A DNA stretch of 64,000 nt from an uncultured Lachnospiraceae bacterium (GTDB lineage Bacteria > Bacillota > Clostridia > Lachnospirales > Lachnospiraceae), in contig CAKXYI010000001.1 of the NCBI GenBank assembly GCA_934899185.1, forward strand, positions 186,001 to 250,000, read 5' to 3'. The position numbers and the translations under genes were made by a program. Shown in pieces: positions 26,407 through 35,792 of this stretch (its first letter is position 1; every line of letters starts with the position of its first letter). Below the pieces are notes generated by a model. It did no database searches and was not told the DNA's origin. It saw only the letters and a list, made by a program, of their open reading frames with translations.

Positions 26407-27384
26407 TTATGAATTGCAAAGCGTATTGCAGATCTCGAACTGATATTCATCAATTCCCTTGGTCATTGCAAGTGCCTCATCAATATCAAAATCAACGAAC
26501 TCGCCATGACGATAACCCACAACGCGGTTAGATGCTCCCTTGCAAAGCAGGTCAACTGCCAATGCACCCATGGTAGATGCATAAACACGATCCTTACATG
26601 TCGGGCTTCCACCACGCTGCATGTGTCCTAAGATCGTTGCTCTTGTCTCGATACCGGTAGCAGCTTCGATACGTTTTGCCATAGAAGCAGAATGTCCGAT
26701 ACCCTCGGCATTGATGATGATATGATGCTGCTTACCCTTTTTCTTGCCCTCGATGATATGGTTGACAAGCGCCTGCTCATCATAATCATATCTCTCCGGA
26801 AGCAGCACATCCTCGGCACCGTTGGCAATACCGCACCAGAGTGCTATGTATCCGGCACCACGTCCCATAACCTCGATGATAGAACATCTCTCATGGGAAG
26901 TAGAAGTATCACGTACCTTATCAATGGCTTCCATTGCTGTATTTACGGCTGTATCAAATCCAATCGTGTACTCTGTACATGCGATATCCAGATCGATAGT
27001 ACCCGGCAGACCAATCGTATTGATCCCCAGTGCTGCCAACTTCTGCGCTCCCTTGAAGGAACCGTCACCACCGATAACGACCAATCCATCTATTCCATGC
27101 TTCTTGCAGATATCTGCTGCCTTTTTCTGCACTTCTGGTTCAATGAACTCCAAGCATCTGGCTGTCTGCAAGATCGTACCGCCTCGCTGGATGATCTCAG
27201 ATACACTATGCGCATCCATATCTATGATCTCCTCCTGCAAAAGTCCGGCATATCCACGCTTAATTCCCTTGACCTTTTTACCTCTGGCAATCGCCTGTCG
27301 CACGACTGCACGGATGGCTGCATTCATTCCCGGTGCGTCTCCACCACTTGTTAAGACGCCAATTGTCTGTACTTCTTTTGCCAT
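26407..27384 (-). CDS. pfkA: ATP-dependent 6-phosphofructokinase
   Basis: 325 residues. GVLTSGGDAPGMNAAIRAVV at the N-terminus, the catalytic IGLPGTIDLDIACTEYTIGF loop (family PxTIDND; here DLD) and GHMQRGGSPTCKDR near the C-terminus. Length and the glycine after the SGGD motif indicate the ATP-dependent bacterial type. The usual TIDNDI reads TIDLDI, so the second residue of the aspartate pair region differs; both aspartates remain. Committed step of glycolysis. It follows dnaE by 44 bases, an arrangement common in Clostridia. Confidence 0.96.
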   Translation of the reverse strand: MAKEVQTIGVLTSGGDAPGMNAAIRAVVRQAIARGKKVKGIKRGYAGLLQEEIIDMDAHSVSEIIQRGGTILQTARCLEFIEPEVQKKAADICKKHGIDGLVVIGGDGSFKGAQKLAALGINTIGLPGTIDLDIACTEYTIGFDTAVNTAMEAIDKVRDTSTSHERCSIIEVMGRGAGYIALWCGIANGAEDVLLPERYDYDEQALVNHIIEGKKKGKQHHIIINAEGIGHSASMAKRIEAATGIETRATILGHMQRGGSPTCKDRVYASTMGALAVDLLCKGASNRVVGYRHGEFVDFDIDEALAMTKGIDEYQFEICNTLCNS

Positions 27385-27428
27385 CGTAACTTCCTCCTAT
27401 AATTTAATCCATTCACTCGACTTATATT

Positions 27429-30400
27429 CTAATATCTTTTTCTTTGAAATTCAACATTCTTTTCCACAACTTTTACATTTTGTCTGCCAAAAATCTGTGA
27501 AATTTTCTCCACTGTATCCTCATTTACGGAAATATTCCAATTTGCCGGCATGCGCTTCATTGCCTTGATGGCTGAAATATATACCACAATGCTATCTTCC
27601 CCATCCATATCGGCAATGGCATCAAAGAGGGTCTGCTGTTTTTCTTCAAACTCCTCTTTGGTTGCAAACTGGATCCATAGTTCCTTGCGCACCTCATTAA
27701 AGCCATGCATTTCCGTACAGATCAGTTTGGCATTCTTTTCCTCTTCTGCCTGGACACGTCCCTTGATCAGGACCTTGTTGTCTAGTTCTAAAAGATTTCG
27801 ATATTTTTCATATTCTCTGGCAAAGACGATCACTTCCACACTGCCCAAGAGATCTTCTATGGTGATAAAAGCCATGGTCTGGTTGTTTCTAGTGTATTTG
27901 ATGGTCTTATCCGTGATCATGCCACCGATAATGACCATCGCCCCGTCTGCTACGGTCGCCCTATGGGTCTCATCATCCAGCATAAAATCACGACAGCCTG
28001 CGGTCACGTTCTTTTTCAGAAGTTCGGAATATTTCTCCAAAGGATGCCCGCTGATATAAACACCCAGCACCTCTTTTTCCAGTGCCAAAAATTCTTCCTT
28101 ATCGTATTCTTCCAGATCCGGCATCCTGATCTCAAATTCTTCTTTGATATCATCCGATGCGATGTCAAAGAGGGTCATCTGTCCTGCCATGGAAGATTTT
28201 TTGTCACTGCTGATCCGATCCATGATGGATGGAAATACCGTGATCATCTGATGGCGGTTGCCGTCCAGTCCATCCATAGCTCCCGCCTTGACGAGATTTT
28301 CCACCGCACGCTTGTTGACTTCTTTGCCACTGACACGCTTTAAGAAATCCTCGATGGTCTTGTAATCGCCGTTCTGCCGGCGCTCTGCCACAATGAAATC
28401 TACGACCGGGCGTCCAATGCTCTTGATCGCATACATACCATAGCGGATCTTTCCGTCCGATACAGCAAACTTGCCCTCTCCCACATTGATATCCGGCGGC
28501 AGAACGTCAATGCCCATCTCCCGGCATACCATGATATACTCGGCAACCTTGCCCGCATTATCAAGCACTGAGGTCATGAGGGCTGCCATAAATTCGACCG
28601 GATAATAATATTTCAAAAAGGCTGTCTGATATGCCACAACCGCGTATGCTGCCGCATGGGACTTGTTGAAAGCATACTTGGCGAAATCGATCATATCGTC
28701 GTAGATCTTATTTGCCACAGCCTCACTGATCCCATTGGCAATACAGCCCTTGACGCCCTCTTCCTCATTTCCGTAAACGAAGTTCTGGCGTTCTTTTTCC
28801 ATGACCTGGGTCTTTTTCTTGGACATGGCACGGCGCACCAGATCGCTCCTTCCCATAGAATAGCCTGCCAGATCACGCACGATCTGCATAACCTGTTCCT
28901 GATATACGATACAGCCATAGGTCGGGGCTAAGATAGGTTCCAACTGCGGACAGTCATAGGTGATGGACGACTTGTCGTTCTTACCCTTGATATAGGCTGG
29001 AATAAAGTCCATGGGGCCCGGACGGTACAAAGAAATCCCCGCAATAACATCCTCTAAACTCTCCGGGCGCAGTTCCTTCATGAAATTCTTCATGCCGGCA
29101 CTTTCCAATTGGAAAATCCCCTCCGTCTTCCCGGATGAGATCAGGTCCAAGACCTTTCTATCATCATAATCAATATGATCCATATCCAACGCCACGCCAT
29201 AATTTTTCTTGACCTCTTGGACAGCATCATCAATGACGGTCAGGGTACGCAGTCCCAGAAAATCCATCTTCAAAAGTCCCAGTTCTTCGATCGTCGTCAT
29301 GACGAACTGGGTAGTGATCGTACCATCTCCACCACGCGATAATGGTACATATTCATCCATTGGTTTTTGGGATATAACGACACCTGCTGCATGCATTCCC
29401 GTATGCCTTGGCAGACCTTCCAGACGTTTTGCCGTATCGATCAGCCTCTTTACTTCCGGGTCTTCCTCATACATCTTGCGCAGATCCGGGCTCATTTTCA
29501 AAGCCAGATCCAGTGTCATACCCAGATCATCCGGCACTGCCTTTGCGATGGAATCCACATAATTGTATGGCATATCCATAACACGTCCAACATCACGGAT
29601 GACACCCTTTGCTTTTAATGTTCCAAACGTTACAATCTGCGTCACACAATCTTTGCCATATTTCTCAATAACGTAATCAATGACTTCACCACGTCTGTTA
29701 AAGCAGAAGTCAATATCAATATCGGGCATGGATACACGTTCCGGGTTCAGAAATCGTTCAAACAAAAGATTGTAACGGATTGGATCGATATTTGTGATAC
29801 CGGTCGTATAGGAAACCAGGCTTCCGGCTGCACTGCCTCGTCCGGGTCCTACCGGGATATGATGGGTTCTGGCGTAATTGATAAAATCCCAGACAATCAA
29901 AAAATAATCCACATAGCCCATCTTCTGGATAGTCTCTAATTCATAAGTCAGACGTGGCTTCAATTCCTCTGCGCGATCACCGTATCGTTCCTGCAAGCCT
30001 TCAAAACAAAGTTTGTTGAGGTAACTCCAGGAATCATAGCCCTCCGGCACCTGATAATGCGGCAATTTTGTCACGCCAAATTCAATCTCTACATTACAGC
30101 GGTCAGCAATCCTTTGCGTATTGGCAAGCGCCTGTGGTGCATAAGGAAACAGTGCCGCCATCTGCTCTTCGGATTTGACAAAATATTGACCGCCCTCGTA
30201 GCGCATGCGGTCGGTGTCGGCCAGTTTCTTTCCGGTCTGGATACACAAGAGGACATCATGCGGAGCCGCATCATCCGCATAGGTGTAATGGATATCGTTG
30301 GTGCAGACCAGTTCGATACCGGTCTCCTTGCTCATGCGCACCAACTGCTGGTTGACAAGTTCCTGCGCATCAATGCCATGACTCTGCAATTCCAGAAAAT

Positions 30401-30911
30401 AATTATTTTCTCCGAAAAGTTTTTGATGCTTTAACGCAATTTCTTTTGCTTCGTCATACATACCACGCTGCAGATAGCGAGGCACTTCTCCGGCAAGGCA
30501 TGCGCTGAGCGCAATAATCCCCTCATGATACTGCTGCAGAATTTCCATATCCACACGCGGTTTGTAATAATAGCCATCCACAAATCCGGCGGATACAATT
30601 TTGATCAGATTCTGATAACCTGTATTGTTTTCTGCCAAAAGTACCAGATGATAATAACGGTCCTCGCCATGCGACAATTCACGGTCAAATCTGGAACCGG
30701 GTGTCACATATACCTCGCATCCTAAAATGGGACGAATGCCCTGTTTCTTACATTCCTTGTAAAAATCAATCACACCGTACATCACACCATGGTCGGTAAT
30801 TGCCGCAGCATTCATGCCCAATTCTTTCACACGCGCAACATATTCTGTTATTTTATTGGAGCCATCCAAAAGGCTGTACTCCGTATGGGTATGCAAATGT
30901 ACAAATGCCAT
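27429..30911 (-). CDS. dnaE: DNA polymerase III subunit alpha (DnaE)
   Basis: 1160 residues. The N-terminal PHP domain starts FVHLHTHTEYSLLDGSNKI and retains metal-ligand histidines; the palm has PDIDIDFCFNRRGEVIDYV with the three catalytic aspartates; the C-terminal part has a tandem HhH region and an OB domain (IIGGMITDKTIKYTRN). DnaE of this type works beside PolC in Firmicutes, extending primers on the lagging strand. Start at 30911 follows GAGAGGAAAG. It is in a run with flavodoxin upstream and pfkA downstream. Confidence 0.97.
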   Translation of the reverse strand: MAFVHLHTHTEYSLLDGSNKITEYVARVKELGMNAAAITDHGVMYGVIDFYKECKKQGIRPILGCEVYVTPGSRFDRELSHGEDRYYHLVLLAENNTGYQNLIKIVSAGFVDGYYYKPRVDMEILQQYHEGIIALSACLAGEVPRYLQRGMYDEAKEIALKHQKLFGENNYFLELQSHGIDAQELVNQQLVRMSKETGIELVCTNDIHYTYADDAAPHDVLLCIQTGKKLADTDRMRYEGGQYFVKSEEQMAALFPYAPQALANTQRIADRCNVEIEFGVTKLPHYQVPEGYDSWSYLNKLCFEGLQERYGDRAEELKPRLTYELETIQKMGYVDYFLIVWDFINYARTHHIPVGPGRGSAAGSLVSYTTGITNIDPIRYNLLFERFLNPERVSMPDIDIDFCFNRRGEVIDYVIEKYGKDCVTQIVTFGTLKAKGVIRDVGRVMDMPYNYVDSIAKAVPDDLGMTLDLALKMSPDLRKMYEEDPEVKRLIDTAKRLEGLPRHTGMHAAGVVISQKPMDEYVPLSRGGDGTITTQFVMTTIEELGLLKMDFLGLRTLTVIDDAVQEVKKNYGVALDMDHIDYDDRKVLDLISSGKTEGIFQLESAGMKNFMKELRPESLEDVIAGISLYRPGPMDFIPAYIKGKNDKSSITYDCPQLEPILAPTYGCIVYQEQVMQIVRDLAGYSMGRSDLVRRAMSKKKTQVMEKERQNFVYGNEEEGVKGCIANGISEAVANKIYDDMIDFAKYAFNKSHAAAYAVVAYQTAFLKYYYPVEFMAALMTSVLDNAGKVAEYIMVCREMGIDVLPPDINVGEGKFAVSDGKIRYGMYAIKSIGRPVVDFIVAERRQNGDYKTIEDFLKRVSGKEVNKRAVENLVKAGAMDGLDGNRHQMITVFPSIMDRISSDKKSSMAGQMTLFDIASDDIKEEFEIRMPDLEEYDKEEFLALEKEVLGVYISGHPLEKYSELLKKNVTAGCRDFMLDDETHRATVADGAMVIIGGMITDKTIKYTRNNQTMAFITIEDLLGSVEVIVFAREYEKYRNLLELDNKVLIKGRVQAEEEKNAKLICTEMHGFNEVRKELWIQFATKEEFEEKQQTLFDAIADMDGEDSIVVYISAIKAMKRMPANWNISVNEDTVEKISQIFGRQNVKVVEKNVEFQRKRY

Positions 30912-30956
30912 TTTCTTTCCTCTCGTAATTTCTTTCGAACACCAATCGCGGTTCTT

Positions 30957-31466
30957 TTACTTCTCGTTTTGCACCAATGCACGCAGCTTCTGCAAATCGT
31001 CCGCATCCGGATGTGTGAGTGCTTTGTCAAAATTTTCAATTAACATATCCACATTGGGCATAGCATTTGCCTCCTGCTTCATTTTTTCATAACGGGCTCT
31101 GACCGTCATCGGCATTTTACCCTGACACATATATGCACCGATCACGATATTGCTCTCATCAATATTTGCTTTTACCGCAGTAAGGATCTTGTCAAAATAA
31201 GAAGCATCCCCTCCAAAACCAGCGGTTCCAAACAGAAAAATTTCTTTGTTTTTTAGTGTTTTCAACAGTTCAAGCGTTGCCGCATCGGCAGTTCCTTTAT
31301 CTGTCCAAAATCCGATATAAAGGCGTTTTGCCTGTACCGAAACACCTGCTCCATTTCCTATATACGCACAGTTTTCTTCTCCCAATGCCACATGAATCGC
31401 CTCTGCGAGCTTCTGTGTATTTCCTGTCTTACTACTGTAAAGAATTGCATATCTTTTGTCTTCCAT
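30957..31466 (-). CDS. Flavodoxin-family protein
   Basis: 169 residues. The FMN phosphate-binding loop is YSSKTGNTQKLAEAI (about 9-23) and the second flavin loop FGTAGFGGDASYF lies at about 80-92. The protein ends in a helical tail. Such short flavodoxins carry electrons to reductases; some gut Lachnospiraceae homologues are named BilS (bilirubin reductase partner), but no BilR-like reductase is nearby, so I leave the function open. The start at 31466 is set by GGAGG at a 7-base spacing; the longer frame to 31613 overlaps the CPBP gene. Confidence 0.88.
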   Translation of the reverse strand: MEDKRYAILYSSKTGNTQKLAEAIHVALGEENCAYIGNGAGVSVQAKRLYIGFWTDKGTADAATLELLKTLKNKEIFLFGTAGFGGDASYFDKILTAVKANIDESNIVIGAYMCQGKMPMTVRARYEKMKQEANAMPNVDMLIENFDKALTHPDADDLQKLRALVQNEK

Positions 31467-31488
31467 AGCGCTACCTCCAAATCGTTTT

Positions 31489-32346
31489 CTAATTGTTTTC
31501 TTCCTTTGTGACACAACGTTTAAGCAGTAAAAATCCCAGATAGGTAGCCACCATAGACCCAAATAATATACAGAAGAACTGCATCGGTCCATTGCCGCCC
31601 ATCGCAAGTCCACCGCTCAAAACACCAACGGCATTAAAGCAGATATGCAGACAGATGCCCATGGAAAGATTGCCTGCCTTTTCCACAAAATATCCAAGCA
31701 CCAAGCCAAACAAAAAGGTATAGACTGCCTGCAGCGGATTCATATGCATACCGGCAAAAAGCAATGCCTGTACCACATTGGCTGCCCAAAACGGCATGGC
31801 ACGTCTGGCATAGGAAAAGGTCAGTCCGCGGAAGGTCAGTTCTTCACAGATAGGTCCGATCACGACCGTATAGAGTACCAATGGCAGAGTCAGTGAATCA
31901 GATAAGCCCATGCCGTCCATCAAAGTCTCGTACTGGGTCAGCCAGTTCGGAAAAAGTACGGAAACCACATTCATCAGATAAGTACACAGATACTGCATAC
32001 CAAAAGAAAGTAGGAGCACGCCCACAATACATGTCGCCGGACCCGCTTTAAAAAGCGCAAAGGCTCCTTTTTTCGCACTCTTATCACATACTTTTTTGTA
32101 ATACCAGAAGAAAAACAATACGGCTGCAATAGCGGCATATACCAGCATGACACCCACGTTAAAGTCCGTTGATGTCACCGTATTATAGTATCCCTGAAAG
32201 AAGTCCGAAAAACTTCCATTGGTATAAGTATGCGCCTTATAACAAAAGACAAAAAACATCCCCACAAAAGAAATCGCCATCTGTAAGACAAAGATACAAA
32301 CGCTCGGCAGAAAGCACTTCCAAATATTTGACAATTTATTTTCCAT
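31489..32346 (-). CDS. CPBP-family intramembrane metalloprotease
   Basis: 285 residues, about eight TM helices. The three family motifs are present: EELTFRGLTF (Glu-Glu and Arg), AGMHMNP (His) and HICFNAVG (His...Asn). These residues form the active site of CAAX protease/bacteriocin-processing (Abi) proteins. In Firmicutes such proteins are linked to bacteriocin immunity, peptide processing or surface maturation; no target is seen here. Its start codon lies within the end of the patatin gene (11-base overlap). Confidence 0.9.
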   Translation of the reverse strand: MENKLSNIWKCFLPSVCIFVLQMAISFVGMFFVFCYKAHTYTNGSFSDFFQGYYNTVTSTDFNVGVMLVYAAIAAVLFFFWYYKKVCDKSAKKGAFALFKAGPATCIVGVLLLSFGMQYLCTYLMNVVSVLFPNWLTQYETLMDGMGLSDSLTLPLVLYTVVIGPICEELTFRGLTFSYARRAMPFWAANVVQALLFAGMHMNPLQAVYTFLFGLVLGYFVEKAGNLSMGICLHICFNAVGVLSGGLAMGGNGPMQFFCILFGSMVATYLGFLLLKRCVTKEENN

Positions 32347-33196
32347 TTAAAAATTCCTTTATCTGACTCATCTGTTTTTGGGCATCCGCGATCCCGTTAT
32401 CATATAACTGCATCATTACCACCGGATCGGTGGTGTAGGTGCCGATCTTGATGTCTGCGGACGGACAGAAAGTCATGACCTTTCCTTCTTTTTCTAATGT
32501 GTCTACCATATCCATCTGCCGGTTATAGACTTCGTGGCGATGGTTGAGATCCTCTACGATCTTTGGGTATTTATGCTTGAGTCCAAGCGTATAGGCAATC
32601 TTACCGCCCTGCGGCTTCATCCGAAAGCCACGCGGCTTGGAAAAGAGCACGATCAAGCGATCACAGCCATGCTCTAGGGCATGCTCAATCGGCACGGAAT
32701 CAGATACCCCGCCGTCATAATAGACATGTCCCTCATAAGAAATCGGGCGGCATGCTACCGGAAGGGCGCAGGTCGCCATGATCGGCTGGTATTCGTTGCG
32801 CCGGATCTCATTTTTATTGAAATAATGAGGCAGCCCCGTCTCGGCATCCGTCGCCGGCAGATAAACCTCCGTTGGATTGTTATGATAAGCATCATAATCC
32901 AACGGATCGCCGCCCCCCTCATTTGTCATCGTTCCATAAATATATTGCAGTCCAAATAAGGATCCCGTCGTCAGCAGACTGTGCAGACTGATATAGCGCG
33001 GGTCCTTGACATGTTTGGTGTAATAGCGCATGTTTCGATTGCGCTGTCCTGCCAGAAAAGATGCACTGTTTGCCGCGCCCGCAGATACACCGATGCAATA
33101 ATCAAACTGAATCCCCTCGTCTAAAAAGATATCTAAAACTCCTGCGCTGTATGCGCATTTCATGCCTCCCCCTTCAACGATCAATCCCGTTTTCAT
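32336..33196 (-). CDS. Patatin-like phospholipase
   Basis: 286 residues. GLIVEGGGMKCAYSAGVLD gives the glycine-rich oxyanion loop, GVSAGA the nucleophile serine elbow and YDGGVSDSVP the catalytic aspartate (DGG). This is the Ser-Asp dyad of RssA/patatin-type lipid acyl hydrolases. No signal peptide. Start at 33196 has AAGGAG 7 bases upstream. First gene of a group with the CPBP protease, flavodoxin, dnaE and pfkA. Confidence 0.93.
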   Translation of the reverse strand: MKTGLIVEGGGMKCAYSAGVLDIFLDEGIQFDYCIGVSAGAANSASFLAGQRNRNMRYYTKHVKDPRYISLHSLLTTGSLFGLQYIYGTMTNEGGGDPLDYDAYHNNPTEVYLPATDAETGLPHYFNKNEIRRNEYQPIMATCALPVACRPISYEGHVYYDGGVSDSVPIEHALEHGCDRLIVLFSKPRGFRMKPQGGKIAYTLGLKHKYPKIVEDLNHRHEVYNRQMDMVDTLEKEGKVMTFCPSADIKIGTYTTDPVVMMQLYDNGIADAQKQMSQIKEFLNGK

Positions 33197-33254
33197 CTCT
33201 TTGCTCCTTGTGATCGTGTATGCCATAAGCACGCGTTTATAAGACGCAATATAA

Positions 33255-33284
33255 CAGCGAGCCGCAGGAAAGCGACCGCTGTCA
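33255..33284 (-). terminator. Possible weak terminator of glgP
   Basis: Minus strand ACAGCG ... CGCTGT with an inner short GC stem, then TTATATT. The stem is imperfect and the U run weak. Confidence 0.4.
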
Positions 33285-33303
33285 TATGTGCATAAAAATA
33301 TTT

Positions 33304-35760
33304 TTATTTGTTTACAGTGATCTGATCTAAATGCCAGATATCATCCACATAGTCCTGAATAGTACGGTCAGATGAGAACTTACCAACATTGGCAACATTT
33401 AAAAGTGCTTTCTTTGCCCATCCGGTCTCATCCATATAGGCTTCCATGACACGCTGCTGTGCCTCTGCATAAGAGCGGAAGTCTGCAAGTACAAAATAGG
33501 TGTCCGCGTACTGCGTACACTGTGTATTCAAGAGTGAATTGTAAAGGTCTCGGAAAAGTTCGGAATCACTGCCACTGTAAAATCCGTTGACTAACTGAGT
33601 CAGGACTTTACGGATATCCTGATCATTGTTGAAGATATCCATCGGGTTGTAATCACGGTTCTTCTCATGTGCAATAACTTCCTCTGCACTCATACCGAAG
33701 ATAAATGCATTGTCCTCGCCCATTTCCTCAACCATTTCCACATTAGCTCCATCCATGGTACCGATGGTCAGCGCGCCGTTTAACATGAACTTCATGTTGC
33801 CGGTGCCGGATGCCTCCTTGCTGGCGGTAGAGATCTGTTCGGATACATCAGCCGCTGCAAAGATCCACTCTGCGTTGGATACACGATAGTCCTCAATAAA
33901 GACGACTTTGATCTTGCCCTCGATGCTCTTATCGTTATTGATAACCTCTGCCACATTGTTGATCAGTTTGATCGTCAGTTTGGCGTTCTTATATCCTGCT
34001 GCTGCCTTTGCGCCAAAGATAAAGGTGCGTGGATAAAATTCTTTTTCCGGGTGTTCCTTGATCTGGTTGTAAAGATACATGACATGCAAAATATTGAGCA
34101 ACTGTCTCTTATACTCGTGCAGACGCTTTACCTGCACATCAAAGATAGATCTCGGATCGACCTCGATGCCATTATGCTCTTTGATATATTCTGCCAGACG
34201 CAGTTTATTCTGGTATTTGATATTCATGAACTCATGCTGTGCCTTTTTATCGTCCGCATAGAGTTCTAATTTCTTCATCTGGGACAGATCGGTGATCCAT
34301 TCCTTGCCAATGTGATCTGTCACCCAATCTGCCAAAAGACGATTTCCATGTAAGAGGAAACGGCGCTGTGTGATACCATTGGTCTTATTGTTGAACTTCT
34401 CCGGGTACATATCATAGAAATCTTTTAAAGACTGGGTCTTTAAGATCTCTGTGTGGAGTTTTGCCACACCGTTGACAGAATAGCCTGCTGCAATGGCAAG
34501 ATGCGCCATCTTGACCTGTCCGTCACGGATAATGCCCATGCGGGCTACCTTACCCTCGTCTCCCGGAAAACGGTTGCGAATCTCGATCTCAAAACGACGG
34601 TTGATCTCCTCAACGATCTGATAAACTCTCGGCAGTAAGCGGGAGAAGATCTCGATCGGCCATTTTTCCAGAGCCTCTGACATGATGGTATGGTTGGTAT
34701 AAGCGCAGGTCTTGGTCGTAACTTCCCATGCCTGGTCCCAACTCAGACCCTCCTCATCCAAAAGCAGACGCATGAGTTCTGCAACTGCTAAGGTCGGATG
34801 GGTATCGTTCATCTGGATCGTGACTTTTTCATGTAATTTACGAATGTCATCATGATGCTTTTTGTAGCGGCAGAGAATACGCTGCAAACTTGCAGATACA
34901 AAAAAGTACTGCTGTTTTAAGCGGAGTTCCTTACCATAGATATGATTGTCGTTCGGATAGAGGACCTCAACAAGATTACGTGCTAAGTTTTCTTCCTCGA
35001 CTGCCTTGTCGTACTCCCCTTTGTCAAAGGAATCCAGACTAAAGACTTCCTTTGGCTCTGCATCCCAGATCATCAGGGTGTTGACCATATTGTTGTCGTA
35101 GCCGACGATCGGCATATCATAAGGAACTGCGATCACAGAAGAATAGCCCTCATGGATAAAGTGCAGGTTGCCGTCCTCGCCCTGCTCGGTTCTGACATAG
35201 CCGCCAAAACGGACTTCATGTGCATATTCCGGTCGCTTGATCTCAAACGGATAGCCGTTCTTTAACCAGTTGTCCGGCACTTCTTTCTGATAACCGTCCT
35301 CGATCTTCTGCTTGAACATACCATAGCGGTAACGGATGCCACAGCCATATGCCGGGTATCCCAGGGTGGAGAGGGAATCCATAAAGCAGGCTGCAAGTCT
35401 TCCCAGACCGCCGTTTCCAAGAGCCGGATCCGGCTCCTGGTCCTCGATCGCATTGATATCGAATCCCATTTCATCCAGACATTCTGAAATCTCATCATAG
35501 TGACAGAGATTGAGCATATTGTTGCCCAATGCTCTACCCATTAAGAATTCCATAGACATATAATATAGGGTCTTTGGATCCTTTTTCTCCATAGTCTTCT
35601 GAGTTGCCAGCCAGTTGTCAATGACTTCATCTTTAACCGCCAGTGCAACTGCCTGATAGACTTCCTGATCGTTTGCTTCCTCAAACTCCTTGCGATATAA
35701 GAGTTTGACATTTTCCTTGATCTGTTTCTTAAACGCTTTCTTGTCAAAAGTATGAACCAT
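33304..35760 (-). CDS. glgP: Glycogen/starch phosphorylase
   Basis: 818 residues, the normal length. The PLP-lysine motif EASGTGNMKFMLNGALTIGT and the active-site GDxxNGLGRLAACFMDS-type segment (here GNGGLGRLAACFMDSL) are intact. It releases glucose-1-phosphate from alpha-1,4-glucans. The start at 35760 has AAAGGGG 9 bases upstream; an extension to 35841 would overlap ileS. It begins 32 bases after the ileS stop with no terminator between, so it may be co-transcribed with ileS. Confidence 0.95.
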   Translation of the reverse strand: MVHTFDKKAFKKQIKENVKLLYRKEFEEANDQEVYQAVALAVKDEVIDNWLATQKTMEKKDPKTLYYMSMEFLMGRALGNNMLNLCHYDEISECLDEMGFDINAIEDQEPDPALGNGGLGRLAACFMDSLSTLGYPAYGCGIRYRYGMFKQKIEDGYQKEVPDNWLKNGYPFEIKRPEYAHEVRFGGYVRTEQGEDGNLHFIHEGYSSVIAVPYDMPIVGYDNNMVNTLMIWDAEPKEVFSLDSFDKGEYDKAVEEENLARNLVEVLYPNDNHIYGKELRLKQQYFFVSASLQRILCRYKKHHDDIRKLHEKVTIQMNDTHPTLAVAELMRLLLDEEGLSWDQAWEVTTKTCAYTNHTIMSEALEKWPIEIFSRLLPRVYQIVEEINRRFEIEIRNRFPGDEGKVARMGIIRDGQVKMAHLAIAAGYSVNGVAKLHTEILKTQSLKDFYDMYPEKFNNKTNGITQRRFLLHGNRLLADWVTDHIGKEWITDLSQMKKLELYADDKKAQHEFMNIKYQNKLRLAEYIKEHNGIEVDPRSIFDVQVKRLHEYKRQLLNILHVMYLYNQIKEHPEKEFYPRTFIFGAKAAAGYKNAKLTIKLINNVAEVINNDKSIEGKIKVVFIEDYRVSNAEWIFAAADVSEQISTASKEASGTGNMKFMLNGALTIGTMDGANVEMVEEMGEDNAFIFGMSAEEVIAHEKNRDYNPMDIFNNDQDIRKVLTQLVNGFYSGSDSELFRDLYNSLLNTQCTQYADTYFVLADFRSYAEAQQRVMEAYMDETGWAKKALLNVANVGKFSSDRTIQDYVDDIWHLDQITVNK

Positions 35761-35792
35761 CTGCTTAGGCCCCTTTCTTCTCAGCAATCTCA

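Noticed and set aside
26692..27568. Long plus-strand frames (220 and 248 codons) opposite pfkA and the end of dnaE
   Set aside because: pfkA and dnaE are certain on the other strand; no ribosome site or recognisable domain in the antisense frames.
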